A DNA stretch of 48,332 nucleotides from Actinomyces minihominis (GCF_900187855.1 NZ_FYEG01000011.1:1-48332), one strand, 5' to 3'; positions 6,446 to 14,508 are shown, counted from the stretch's first letter. The notes: a model not told the origin generated them from the sequence alone. Numbers and translations: made by a program.

Positions 6446-7798
6446 ATGTCTGAGCTTTCATCTGGTCGTCAGTTAGTGCTTGCAGTTGCGTTGGTGACCA
6501 CTGAATTGATCGCGGGGATGCAGAGCTACCTGACTCAGCTGATCCTGCCGATCATGGCGGCAGACCTGGATGCTCAGAGCTTCTATGGGCTGATTATTGG
6601 CTCTGGAGCTATCGCCCAGTTCATTGCTTTGCCGATCGGCGCGAACCTGATCTCTCGGTTCCGGCTCCCGCCGCTGCTAATGGTCCTCACGCTCGGGGTC
6701 ACTGCCGGGGCGATCATCTCCGCCGTCAGTCCCAACGTGTGGGCCTATCTCCTGGGTCAGGTCATTAGATCCTTCGCTGGCGGCGCCATGGCGACGGCAA
6801 CGATCGGAGCGGTGGCCCTTGGACTTGAGGGCCGGGCACGCCGCCTTACTTTGGCCTTCTCGTCGGCCAGCTGGGTCATCGCCTCAATCGTGGGGCCAAC
6901 CTACGCGGCGTGGGTGACGCACCTGCTGTCGTGGCGTTGGTCCATGCTGATCTACCTTCCGTTGCTAGTCCTGGCCAGATGGATCATCGCGATGAACCTG
7001 AAGACGAGGACGAAGTCCCGGCCCTCTCCGCTGGATTTACGCGGCGCTGTGATGCTGGGATCCGGCCTGGCCCTCACCATCGCCCCGGTGACTGGGGTGC
7101 TCCGAATCGTATTGGTGCTTGCCGGGGTAGCCGTGTTGATCGCCGGTGCCGTCAAAGTGCTTCCGCCCGGGACTTTTACCAACTCCTCCCCTCGTTATGC
7201 GGCGATTGCGGTCATGTTTTTCCTCACCGGCACATACTTTGCGGCGAACGAGGTCATCACGCTCACCCACCACGACGTCTACGCGGCCGGCGCTCAGGCT
7301 CTTGGAGTGGTCGTTCTGTGCGGCGGACTCGCTTGGGCGCTGATCGGCTTACTGACGGGCGTCCGGCCGGCCAAGGGATTTCGTGCCTACGCGAACCGAG
7401 CGACCGTCGGCACGCTTACGATGGCTGGGTCGTTCGCGCTCATCGCGGTGAGCATCGCGATCGGGATGCCGTGGCCCGCGATCATAGTGCTCTCGGTGCT
7501 GTGGACCGTTGCCAGCGTTGGGATGGGGATGACCTACCTGGACACCTTGAACACACTGTTCGAGGAGCCGCACGAACCAGACGGCCTAACTCTGGAGCAG
7601 GTCGCCGCAGCGTCGGTCATTGCCGAGGCAGTAGCCAGCTCCATCTTCGTGACGCTTGCGACCGTGGTCATTGGCGGGTTGTACGAGGGCAGCGGCCAAA
7701 CAGCTGCACCCGCACCCTACGTTATCGTGTGGGTTGTCCTAGCGGTCCTTGCTCTAGTGCCCGGGGTCTATCTTTACCGTGCTAGAGCGAACGCCTGA
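6446..7798 (+). CDS. MFS exporter, probable peptide efflux or self-protection
   Basis: 450 residues, ATG two bases after the YcaO stop, so translation is probably coupled. Hydrophobic throughout, with about 12 membrane segments. The N-terminal half has GSGAIAQFIALPIGANLISR, matching the loop 2-3 region of major facilitator drug exporters, and a glycine-rich segment IRSFAGGAMATATIGAV. It lacks the ATP-binding domain found in most RiPP exporters. In context it would export the modified peptide or protect the producer. Substrate assignment is by gene neighbourhood only; the family call (proton-driven MFS permease) is firm. The gene ends the operon, and structured DNA follows at once. Confidence 0.88.
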   Translation: MSELSSGRQLVLAVALVTTELIAGMQSYLTQLILPIMAADLDAQSFYGLIIGSGAIAQFIALPIGANLISRFRLPPLLMVLTLGVTAGAIISAVSPNVWAYLLGQVIRSFAGGAMATATIGAVALGLEGRARRLTLAFSSASWVIASIVGPTYAAWVTHLLSWRWSMLIYLPLLVLARWIIAMNLKTRTKSRPSPLDLRGAVMLGSGLALTIAPVTGVLRIVLVLAGVAVLIAGAVKVLPPGTFTNSSPRYAAIAVMFFLTGTYFAANEVITLTHHDVYAAGAQALGVVVLCGGLAWALIGLLTGVRPAKGFRAYANRATVGTLTMAGSFALIAVSIAIGMPWPAIIVLSVLWTVASVGMGMTYLDTLNTLFEEPHEPDGLTLEQVAAASVIAEAVASSIFVTLATVVIGGLYEGSGQTAAPAPYVIVWVVLAVLALVPGVYLYRARANA

Positions 7799-8107
7799 GT
7801 CCTTCAACAGCTCTTCCAGGGTTCAACGACATGCTGCTTAGAGCAGCGTAAAAAACTTCGGAAGGCTGTTGCCGCCGAGATGGGGGCACATCGGATAATC
7901 GGGGCGAGGATCCGAAATCTGCCTTCCCGCTACGAGGTGGCGAGTGCCAGATTTCGGCCCGCATCTCGAGTTCTGTCGATATCTATCTGGCCCAGCGCCG
8001 CCCAGAAACCCAGTTTGACGCACCCGCCTGATTTTTGACCCACCTGGCGTGAACCTTTTGACGTTGGCCCTAACGTCGATTTGTATCCAATTGGGTCACT
8101 AAACAAC
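7799..8107. other. Non-coding stretch with nested inverted repeats after the MFS gene
   Basis: No defendable gene in 309 bases. CAACAGCTCTTCC (7805-7817) pairs with GGAAGGCTGTTG (7860-7871) with one bulge and encloses the perfect hairpin GCTGCT-TAG-AGCAGC (7833-7847). A second inverted repeat is CCGAAATCTG (7912-7921) / CAGATTTCGG (7948-7957). A third is GACGTT-GGCCCT-AACGTC near 8058-8075. None has a following T-run, so a classical terminator is not supported. Possibilities are a structured 3' end, recombination or transposon end sequences left by the recombinase stub next door, or operator sites. Confidence 0.5.
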
Positions 8108-8581
8108 TCAATGTTCGATGTTCAAACTTGCGACGTCCGCAGGTTTGACATCCTCCCCTGCACTCAGCCTGACCTCGTAGGTCAGTGCTACGGCGTGGAG
8201 GTTCGGATCGAGAAGTGAATCGAAGGGTTCACCGGGTTCGCCTTCCACCGTGTCGACGTTCTCGACTTCGTAAACATGGATGCGTTCGAAGAACGCCTGG
8301 TTGCAGATGCGTCTGAGCGAGTCGTCAATGCTCATGTAGATCGCGTGCATGTCACCGGCCAAGGCGAGACAGTCTTCGAGGTGCGCTTTGGCTTGGTCGT
8401 ACTCGATCTGGCCGGCGTCGATCTGCGCGTCGAGGAACGTGAGCCGTCTGGCGATGCTGTCCTGTTCTTCCTTGAGGAGATCGAGCGGGACGGCTCCGGC
8501 GTGGTGTGCGTGCAGCAAGCTCCGGCGTTCGTCACGAAGCTTGTCGCGGTCAGCGGCGAGTGTGTGCCGTTCGGCTTTGTT
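8108..8581 (-). pseudogene. C-terminal stub of a third serine recombinase
   Basis: Read on the minus strand from about 8581 to the stop at 8108: NKAERHTLAADRDKLRDERR, then HAHHAGAVPLDLLKEEQDSI, ...LALAGDMHAIY, LRRICNQAFFERIHVYE and a final ASLNIEH. The AGAVPLDLLK.EQ.RI helix, the coiled coil and the NQAFFE.I segment are typical of the C-terminal third of actinobacterial large serine recombinases. The catalytic resolvase domain and zinc ribbon are missing, because upstream sequence is cut off exactly where the IS1249-like element ends. No continuation appears on the far side of that element, so this is a deletion remnant rather than a gene simply split by an insertion. It differs in sequence from recombinases A and B. 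Confidence 0.75.
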
Positions 8582-8599
8582 GGGATAGCGGCCAGAATT

Positions 8600-8611
8600 G
8601 GTGTCTAAACT
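8600..8611 (+). repeat. Left terminal inverted repeat core of the IS1249-like element
   Basis: GGTGTCTAAACT, the exact reverse complement of 9380-9391. The extended repeat begins about 18 bases further out. Confidence 0.8.
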
Positions 8612-8626
8612 CTGGGTTTGGGCGTG

Positions 8627-9247
8627 TCACGTGTCGTGGGTTATTGGGTTCGTCCGGCCCAGCCTTTTCTGGGTCAGAGTCCTTTTTCGGTGTTGGGGTG
8701 GGTTTACCCGTGGTTTGCCAGTTTTTGAGGATCTGTCTCGGGGTGGCGGGGTCTTGGGTGTAGGAGTGGAGGACTCATTCGATGGCGCAGGTGAGGTGGT
8801 TTTCGGGTAGTCCGGGGTGGGCTTTGATGACTTGCTTGACCTGGTTGTTGATTGATTCCACTGCCATCCCAGGATTAGGCCGGTACTTGATCGAGTGATG
8901 AGTAGACACCACCCGTAAGCCAGGTAGGTGCCATCAATGAAGATCTGGTCATGGATTTTTCCTGTTACTGGTGGGGTAGGAACAGGAATGTTCCAACACC
9001 AAGAGATGCGTCTGCGTAGGCTTCGGCCTGTGGTGGTGGCATCGAAGTGTTTTTGTGTCTGTTTCCCACTGATCCAGGTTAGGAATCGTGCAAAGGTAGC
9101 GAGTTCCTTCTGGTCTTGTCGGCGGCGTGTGGCACTGGCATTGCAGTTAGTACACCGCCAACGAACCTTGCCGTTACGGGTCCCGTTACGTTTGAGCTCT
9201 GGCTCGCCGCAGGCCGGACACTTCTTGGTTGATGCAGGTCTTCCCAT
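8627..9247 (-). pseudogene. IS1249-type transposase, internally deleted and frameshifted
   Basis: The frame from ATG 9247 gives a Cys4 zinc ribbon (KKCPACGEPELKRNGTRNGK, then RWRCTNCNAS), the RRRQDQ..LATFARFLTW region and IHDQIFIDGTYLAYGWCLLI with the first catalytic Asp (IDGTY). After GWQW the frame turns into low-complexity Ser/Thr/Pro. In the neighbouring frame the real C-terminus can be read from about 8870: ESINNQVKQVIKAHPGLPEN, then AIE, a stop where the family has Trp (TGA for TGG), and VLHSYTQDP. The central 200 or so codons with the other acidic residues are missing. The gene is dead through deletion, frameshift and a nonsense change. Confidence 0.78.
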
Positions 9248-9379
9248 GTTTCAAGACCAGCAATACCGGGCCTAGCACACAAATCCGTGAATCCGGGGAT
9301 CTAGAGGTCTTTACCAAACCGTAAGGTTTGAGAGCATAACCATCACGACTTTCCCACACCACCGCAACGAAAGATCAAT

Positions 9380-9391
9380 AGTTTAGACACC
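9380..9391 (-). repeat. Right terminal inverted repeat core of the IS1249-like element
   Basis: AGTTTAGACACC, the exact reverse complement of 8600-8611. Between the transposase start and this repeat is about 130 bp of non-coding DNA with a small CAAACC-GTAA-GGTTTG hairpin. Confidence 0.8.
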
Positions 9392-9473
9392 GCTAATGGC
9401 CGCATACCCGATTCTGAGTTGTTCACGGTGGTAGTGGGTACCAGTCGGGTTCTTTACCCGGTTGAAGGGCCGG

Positions 9474-10142
9474 TCAATTCCTGAGTTGTGCTGGCAATGC
9501 AGTCAGTGTTGCCACCGCCAGGAGGGCCATTGTCAGGGATACGGCCCAGACTATTGCGAGGGGCCCAACGGATGTGGTCGGCATTTCAGCAAGCATAGAC
9601 AAGACCAGCAGGGTGGCTCCGAGAAGCATGGTTGTGATCCAGGGGACGACAAGCGCCATGTTGGCTCCGCGCCACAGTGCCATTCCAATTGTCACGGTGG
9701 TGCAGGAGATTGCTGTGAGAGGTGCGGCTATGAGTGCGGTGAGGATGAACGGAACACAGATGTGAGTGTAGACCCCGGAGATCATGATTGTGCCAACCAT
9801 CAGAACAAGGGTGGGGAGTGCAGCAATAAGGATGAGGGCTGCTGATATTCCTAGGACTACTGCGCTTGTTGATACGGCGGATGCTCTGAGAGTTAGTGTC
9901 GTGCCTGAAGCCATGTCACGGGTTAGTGGCCCGCTGACATAGGACATCAGAAGGAACAGTGTCACGATCAGTGGGGCCAGCAGAACAATGATTGTGGCGC
10001 TGTCTTCGGTTGCCCACAGGCGGGCGGTGCCTGAGGCTATCAAAACAAGAATGCTGACAAGTCCGAAGGACACCAGCATTCCTGATGAACCTAGACATTC
10101 TCGTAGTGTTACTCGTGTGACTACTGATACCGCACGTTTCAT
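9474..10142 (-). CDS. ABC-2 type exporter permease subunit (second)
   Basis: 222 residues from the ATG at 10142-10140, which overlaps the stop of the upstream permease as ATGA; a start six bases earlier (MSMKRAV) is possible. The N-terminus MKRAVSVVTRVTLRECLGSS is cytosolic, followed by about six membrane segments (VSFGLVSILVLIAS, IIVLLAPLIVTLFLLM, VVLGISAALILIAALP, and others) with the short GPLTRDMASGTT loop typical of ABC-2 membrane proteins. Low similarity to named families prevents naming a substrate. It probably pairs with the adjacent permease as a heterodimer driven by the ATPase at 10870-11847. The gene runs up to the debris around the IS element, and no terminator was seen. Confidence 0.8.
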   Translation of the reverse strand: MKRAVSVVTRVTLRECLGSSGMLVSFGLVSILVLIASGTARLWATEDSATIIVLLAPLIVTLFLLMSYVSGPLTRDMASGTTLTLRASAVSTSAVVLGISAALILIAALPTLVLMVGTIMISGVYTHICVPFILTALIAAPLTAISCTTVTIGMALWRGANMALVVPWITTMLLGATLLVLSMLAEMPTTSVGPLAIVWAVSLTMALLAVATLTALPAQLRN

Positions 10143-10873
10143 CGACATGCCAAAGTCACTTTCTCTTTGGTTACCAAGATTCCTAGAACTGCTGCGGCGA
10201 CGACTGTCGCCCCAGCTAGGATTCCCAGCCACGTCATCAGCCATTTGGGGCTGATACCCGCAGCTCCCAGCCGTGCAACCAGCACGATGGCTCCGATGTA
10301 GATGCCGTTGGCGGCTGCCGAACCCGCCACTGCGTTACTGGTAAGCCCGATCGCGTTGATGATCGCCGCAGTGCCTGCCAGGAACACCGGCAGGATGAGA
10401 AAAGTGGACCAGTAGTACTCGCTTGGGACTGAGCTCATCGAATAGTTCTGTGCCCAAGCGGTCCGCATCAACGAAACGGCTGAGAAGGCTGCTAAAACGG
10501 AGACTACCCAGGCAATCGCCCAGAGGGAAGCAGATCGTGCAATCCAAGTTCCCTTCGCGCCCAGGGGAGAGGCAACCTGAACAAGAAGACGTCCTGTCGT
10601 TTGCTCACGAGTCAGGGGAGATCCGAAAAGGATGGTGAATGCGAGGCCACCTGCAATCAGTCCCGCTGTAGTCCCGGTTGTCCCCAGGATGACACCGATG
10701 ATTGGGCTCTGTGGATCATGAGCGGCCAACGGTTTGAGCCCCAGGCTTCCTGTCATCACTACTGTCAGTGCTATCACCAAGACGGTGATCGCTCCGTAGA
10801 GAAACACGAGGCTGTAGGTGCGAAGCGTCGAGACCGTGTTGCGCACCGCGGCAGCCCAGAGAACCCGGATCAT
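10139..10873 (-). CDS. ABC-2 type exporter permease subunit (first)
   Basis: 244 residues; the ATG overlaps the ATPase stop (ATGA at 10870-10873). MIRVLWAAAVRNTVSTLRTY starts the cytosolic face, followed by six hydrophobic segments. The segment GSPLTREQTTGRLLVQVASP matches the corresponding loop PLTRDMASGT of the second permease, so the two are distant paralogues. Such one-ATPase, two-permease exporters commonly handle peptides, antibiotics or lipids, and some confer immunity to bacteriocins. Substrate unknown. The three genes share tight overlaps and form one operon divergent from the AbrB-type regulator. Confidence 0.82.
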   Translation of the reverse strand: MIRVLWAAAVRNTVSTLRTYSLVFLYGAITVLVIALTVVMTGSLGLKPLAAHDPQSPIIGVILGTTGTTAGLIAGGLAFTILFGSPLTREQTTGRLLVQVASPLGAKGTWIARSASLWAIAWVVSVLAAFSAVSLMRTAWAQNYSMSSVPSEYYWSTFLILPVFLAGTAAIINAIGLTSNAVAGSAAANGIYIGAIVLVARLGAAGISPKWLMTWLGILAGATVVAAAVLGILVTKEKVTLACR

Positions 10874-11847
10874 GCTGGTGAGTCCGCACTCTTGACGGCT
10901 GCTGCAAAGACTTGCTCTAGCCGGGCACTGTTGGAAGTGAAACTTGTGAGTTCCACTCCGCGCGCTGCTAAAGCCGCCACTGCTTCTGACACCGTGGTGT
11001 TGGGGTCAAGAGTGAAGCAGAGCTGCGATCCTTGGATCGTCTCGATGGTCAATCCGTCGATGCTGCTCAGAGTCTCTGCCGCCCCCTCATCAAACGGTTT
11101 CTGAGTCGTGGCACTGATCGTCTCGGGTCCTGTCGTTGCGGATATTTCACTCATAGTGCCCTGGAGCAGTATTTTTCCCTGCCCGATGAGGGCGATGCGA
11201 TTACACAGTCGTTGGACTTCGTCCAGGTTGTGCGAGCTAATCATTACGGTCTTGCCGTGGTCTTGTACCAGCTGTGTAATTAGATCGTGAATCTGGATTT
11301 GCGATACGGGGTCGACTCCTGAGGTCGGCTCATCCATGATCAACACCTGAGGATCATGAGCAACGGCGCGGGCGATAGCCACTTTTTGACGCATTCCCCT
11401 GGAGAAGGTTCTGACTTTGTCGTTGGCCCTATCTGCCAAACCGACATGGTTGAGCACCCGGGTAACAATGGTCGGGTCCGGGGGACGGTTGTAAAGCTCT
11501 AAATAGTACGCAATGTTCGCGGCTGCAGTGAGATCATCAAACAGACCATCCTGGTCAAACACGACTCCGGTTTTCGCCCGAGCAGCGGCAGAACCAGCAG
11601 GATCACCAAGGATTGAAACAGTCCCGCCTGTAGTTCGATACAGCCCCAGAACTGTCCGGATGGTCGTGGTTTTTCCCGCACCATTCGGGCCGATGAACCC
11701 AAAAATGTCACCCTGGTTCACCTGGAACGACACATTATGAAGGATCTCCTTGCCTCCCAATGCGCACTGCACATGATCTACTAAGATGGCCGCGATGGGG
11801 CTAACAACCCCACTAATCTTACTTGTATCCTCAGGCATACTTTTCAT
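10870..11847 (-). CDS. ABC exporter ATP-binding protein
   Basis: 325 residues from ATG 11847; ATG 11838 is an alternative. Walker A GPNGAGKTTTIR, Q-loop in VVFDQDGLFDDLTA, signature FSRGMRQKVAIARA, Walker B VLIMDEPTSGVD and switch-region ISSHNLDE are all present, so it should hydrolyse ATP. The C-terminal 90 residues are the variable extension common in antibiotic and bacteriocin exporters (NatA/BcrA/CcmA type). The -10-like TACTAT (11859-11854, minus strand) lies six bases before ATG 11847, so the mRNA may be leaderless. The tandem repeat over this promoter and the divergent AbrB gene suggest local regulation. Confidence 0.9.
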   Translation of the reverse strand: MKSMPEDTSKISGVVSPIAAILVDHVQCALGGKEILHNVSFQVNQGDIFGFIGPNGAGKTTTIRTVLGLYRTTGGTVSILGDPAGSAAARAKTGVVFDQDGLFDDLTAAANIAYYLELYNRPPDPTIVTRVLNHVGLADRANDKVRTFSRGMRQKVAIARAVAHDPQVLIMDEPTSGVDPVSQIQIHDLITQLVQDHGKTVMISSHNLDEVQRLCNRIALIGQGKILLQGTMSEISATTGPETISATTQKPFDEGAAETLSSIDGLTIETIQGSQLCFTLDPNTTVSEAVAALAARGVELTSFTSNSARLEQVFAAAVKSADSPA

Positions 11848-11859
11848 ACTTTTATAGTA
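11836..11859. promoter_or_regulatory. Divergent promoter region with tandem 9-bp repeat, likely operator
   Basis: CATACTTTT occurs twice without a gap (11836-11844 and 11845-11853). Directly beside it TATAGT (forward, 11853-11858) and TACTAT (reverse, 11859-11854) overlap as possible -10 boxes for the AbrB gene and the ABC operon. AbrB/MazE-family proteins bind short repeated A/T-rich sites, and many control their own neighbours, so this is a good candidate binding site. The -35 elements are weak in both directions. Confidence 0.55.
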
Positions 11860-11887
11860 GCGCAGCTCCAATTTCAGAAAGACTCAA

Positions 11888-12127
11888 ATGGCCAAACGCC
11901 CAAAAGGGAAGTACGCATGGACCGCAAAGATCGGCGAGAAAGGCCAGCTGGTCATTCCTAAAGAAGCCAGAGATATCTTCGGGATTGAGCCCGGGGACAG
12001 TGTTCTCATCCTCGGTGACATCAAGAGGGGACTGGCGATTGTCAATAGTGAGCGACTGCTCAAGATCGCGGACACCGTTTTCGACACAAAACCAATAGAC
12101 CCGCCAGATGCAACGACCGATCGTTGA
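11888..12127 (+). CDS. AbrB/MazE/SpoVT-family transcription regulator
   Basis: 79 residues from ATG 11888 (AGAAAGA upstream). The core AKIGEKGQLVIPKEARDIFG, then IEPGDSVLILGD..RGLAIV, is the swapped-hairpin beta-barrel DNA-binding domain of this family; the dimer binds DNA. The C-terminal 25 residues (SERLLKIADTVFDTKPID...) are a short tail of unknown use. It is divergent from the ABC exporter with a 40-base gap. No toxin gene follows, so an antitoxin role is unlikely; local control of the exporter is the best reading. The tail ends before a gene-free 260-base stretch leading to glnA. Confidence 0.88.
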   Translation: MAKRPKGKYAWTAKIGEKGQLVIPKEARDIFGIEPGDSVLILGDIKRGLAIVNSERLLKIADTVFDTKPIDPPDATTDR

Positions 12128-12288
12128 GTGCCAGGACGTCCTCGACCCCGAAGGAAGCCCAGCACAGATACAAGGCACAGTGGGGCTAGTGCGAAGACGC
12201 AGTGGTGAAGATCCGGATTAGAATACTCCGCTCATGAACTGCCAGAGGTTTTCTGGACGCTTCAAACATGATCCAGGTGTGTAGTAAA

Positions 12289-12294
12289 TATACT
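12289..12294 (+). promoter_or_regulatory. Candidate -10 box for glnA
   Basis: TATACT about 100 bases before the glnA start. No good -35 lies 16-18 bases upstream (TTCAAA at 12261-12266 is too far). A second A/T-rich element, TAGAAT, lies at 12219-12224. Activator-dependent or alternative promoters are possible. The rest of 12128-12391 shows no gene. Confidence 0.35.
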
Positions 12295-12391
12295 TTTGCG
12301 ATGCACGACCTCGATTCTCGATCTACAGATCAGAGCAGGTGGTAGCAGGGCCCACTGCGACAGGCGGGGGAACCGGCGAGAGGACCATGAC

Positions 12392-13813
12392 ATGGTGCAC
12401 GGATCAGAAGAGCTGTTGGCAAAGATTAGCGAGCAGGAAGTGCAGAACGTCGATGTTAGATTCTGCGACCTCCCAGGAGTGATGCAGCACTTTACAATTC
12501 CCGCTTCATCATTTGGGCCGGAGGTGTTCACGGAAGGCGTCAACTTCGACGGATCCTCCATTACCGGGTTTCAAAAGATCCACGAGTCTGACATGACTTT
12601 GATTCCCGATCCCGCCACCGCCTACGTTGACCCGTTCCGTCAGGCAAAGGCGCTCAACGTTGCCTGCTTCGTCTTCGATCCTGCAACGGGGGAGCACTAC
12701 TCCCGGGACCCGCGGGTGGTGGCATTTCGAGCAGAGCAGTACCTGCGGGACTCGGGCATTGCTGACACTGCCTACTTCGCGCCGGAAGCCGAGTTCTACA
12801 TCTTCGACGACGTTCGCTACGAGTCCAAGCCCAACTCTGCATTCTTCCACCTGGATTCGGCCGGCGCAGAATGGAACAAGGGGCGCAAAGAAGAGGGCGG
12901 AAACCTGGGGTACAAGACGCGCCACAAGGGGGGATACTTCCCGGTTGCTCCCACAGACCACTACGACGACCTGCGGGATGAGATCGTCCTCCGTATGGAA
13001 GAGGTGGGACTTCGGGTGGAACGGGCCCACCACGAGGTCGGATCTGCGGGTCAGAGCGAAATCAACTGGCGCTTCAACTCCCTCCTGAAGGCAGCCGATG
13101 ACCTGATGACCTTCAAGTACCTGGTGAAAAACACGGCGTGGAAGGCTGGGAAAAGCGCGACGTTCATGCCCAAACCCCTCTACGGAGAAAATGGTTCTGG
13201 CATGCACGTCCACCAGTCACTGTGGAAGGACGGGAAGCCCCTGTTCTTCGCCGAGGACGGCTACGCCAACCTTTCCGATACCGCGCGCTGGTACATAGGT
13301 GGAATTCTCAAGCATGCTCCGTCGCTGCTGGCATTCACCAATCCCACGGTGAACTCTTACCACCGTCTCGTGCCCGGGTTTGAAGCACCAACCTCACTGG
13401 TCTACTCTGAGGGAAACCGTTCTGCTGCAATCCGTATCCCCGTCACGGGGATGAACCCAAACCTGAAGCGCATTGAGTTCCGTTGCCCGGACGGTTCAGG
13501 CAATCCCTACCTGGCGTTCTCAGCCATGTTGCTCGCGGGTATCGATGGTGTGCAGAACCAGATCGAACCACCGGAACCTATGGATCGGGACCTCTACCAC
13601 CTGAGCCACAAGTGGCAGTCAAGGGTCGCGCAGGTTCCAACGCGCCTGGGGACCGCTCTAGACGCACTCGAAGAGGACTATGAGTACCTTGTGGATGGAG
13701 GGGTCTTCACACCCGACCTACTCTCGATGTGGGTCGGTCTGAAAAGAGACGAAATCCGCGCCATCAGCAGTCGCCCCCACCCGATGGAGTTTGACCTCTA
13801 CTACGGGATCTAG
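12392..13813 (+). CDS. glnA: Glutamine synthetase type I
   Basis: 473 residues from ATG 12392, with GAGAGG eight bases upstream; an earlier in-frame start adds an unconserved leader and is rejected. ATP-dependent ligation of ammonia to glutamate. Typical GS motifs: [12 protein letters not shown] near residue 50, the metal-site stretch [24 protein letters not shown], the ATP-binding [31 protein letters not shown] and [15 protein letters not shown] is at the position of the adenylylation loop (usually NLYDLP), with the tyrosine kept, so GlnE-type control is possible. Length fits the GSI-beta group. It is monocistronic, with a convergent TM2 gene downstream. No GlnR or AmtR site was recognised. 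Confidence 0.96.
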   Translation: MVHGSEELLAKISEQEVQNVDVRFCDLPGVMQHFTIPASSFGPEVFTEGVNFDGSSITGFQKIHESDMTLIPDPATAYVDPFRQAKALNVACFVFDPATGEHYSRDPRVVAFRAEQYLRDSGIADTAYFAPEAEFYIFDDVRYESKPNSAFFHLDSAGAEWNKGRKEEGGNLGYKTRHKGGYFPVAPTDHYDDLRDEIVLRMEEVGLRVERAHHEVGSAGQSEINWRFNSLLKAADDLMTFKYLVKNTAWKAGKSATFMPKPLYGENGSGMHVHQSLWKDGKPLFFAEDGYANLSDTARWYIGGILKHAPSLLAFTNPTVNSYHRLVPGFEAPTSLVYSEGNRSAAIRIPVTGMNPNLKRIEFRCPDGSGNPYLAFSAMLLAGIDGVQNQIEPPEPMDRDLYHLSHKWQSRVAQVPTRLGTALDALEEDYEYLVDGGVFTPDLLSMWVGLKRDEIRAISSRPHPMEFDLYYGI

Positions 13814-13860
13814 GGGGTTCATGTTGACGGCGCGGGGGGGTTGAAGAGGGAGGCTGCCGA

Positions 13861-14346
13861 CTAGAACCCGGTCTGACCGACCGGGCGCATCGGGCGACCC
13901 AACGCGTCGAGATCCCACTTAGCTCCTACCTCGGACGCCAGAATCAGGATCCCTTCGACGAGGCCCCAGATTCCTGACACCCAGGAGAGAATGCCAAACG
14001 AGAGGATCGTGATTAGAAGTTGGGCAACGCCCTTGCCGGTGTAGCCAAGGTAGAAGTTGTGTACCCCGAGAGCGCCAAGCAGGATGCCAAACAAACCGGC
14101 AGCCAGCTTGTTCTTGCTGCTCCAGGGCACTTCCTCAACTGTGAACTGCTCAAAGGTAGGGGTTGCGTAGGGCTGCCCGTAACCGCCAGAGGTCGGATAG
14201 GTCTGGGCGTAGGGGTTGCTCTCGGACGGAACAGACTGCTCGTACGGAGCATTCTGTGGAGTCGCTTCAGGGGTGAAGTAGATGTTCTCTTTCGCAACGG
14301 TCTGCTGAACGGCGGGGGACTGGTCTCGGTTCTTGTCTTCGCTCAT
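13861..14346 (-). CDS. TM2-domain membrane protein
   Basis: 161 residues from ATG 14346 (AGAGAG upstream on the minus strand). Residues 1-85 are polar and disordered, rich in Pro, Gln and Tyr (NPYAQTYPTSGGYGQPYA), followed by SSKNKLAAGLFGILLGALGV, HNFYLGYTGKGVAQLL and a second helix SFGILSWVSGIWGLVEGILI. These are the two membrane helices joined by the HNFYLG-type loop that define the TM2 family. Function in bacteria is not known. It is transcribed towards glnA, and the short 47-base gap has no recognisable terminator. Confidence 0.88.
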   Translation of the reverse strand: MSEDKNRDQSPAVQQTVAKENIYFTPEATPQNAPYEQSVPSESNPYAQTYPTSGGYGQPYATPTFEQFTVEEVPWSSKNKLAAGLFGILLGALGVHNFYLGYTGKGVAQLLITILSFGILSWVSGIWGLVEGILILASEVGAKWDLDALGRPMRPVGQTGF

Positions 14347-14462
14347 CGAAGTTCTCTCTACTGGTGACACGCTTCAGGTTGATATGGGGCAATGCTAATC
14401 CGGGGAAGATAGTGATGGATATGGGGGAGGTCCCTGAATCCTCCCCCAAAGAAGTTGTAAAG

Positions 14463-14508
14463 AAGCCTTAATGGTTAAGTTAAGGCTTTGAAAACGATAT
14501 GCATATCG
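14463..14508. promoter_or_regulatory. Inverted repeat plus 14-bp palindrome in the TM2 / NlpC divergent region
   Basis: AAGCCTTAA (14463-14471) / TTAAGGCTT (14480-14488) is a perfect 9-bp inverted repeat. Six bases on is the perfect palindrome CGATATGCATATCG (14495-14508). A shorter palindrome, CCCCTAGGGG, sits at 14609-14618, closer to the wall-hydrolase start. The two flanking genes diverge, so a terminator is not expected; operator or RNA leader roles fit better. Nothing else was recognised in 14347-14660. Confidence 0.45.

Larger units (their letters stand above)
8582..9409 (-). mobile_element. Internally deleted IS1249-like element (IS256 family), about 0.83 kb
   Basis: Bounded by inverted ends: a perfect 12-bp GGTGTCTAAACT (8600-8611) / AGTTTAGACACC (9380-9391). 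Further out a matching GCGGCCA (8588-8594) / TGGCCGC (9397-9403) lies at the same 5-base offset, and a GGG/CCC pair lies beyond that, 23 matches over 31 positions. No clear target duplication flanks it. Inside is the N-terminal part of an IS1249-type transposase joined out of frame to its C-terminal tail, so roughly the central catalytic half is gone. The element cannot encode its own transposase but keeps both ends and could be mobilised in trans by a complete copy. Confidence 0.75.

Noticed and set aside
8016-8075. IS21-like terminal repeats (TTTTTGACCCACC, CTTTTGACG)
   Set aside because: Only two loose copies, no second end, no istA/istB remains.
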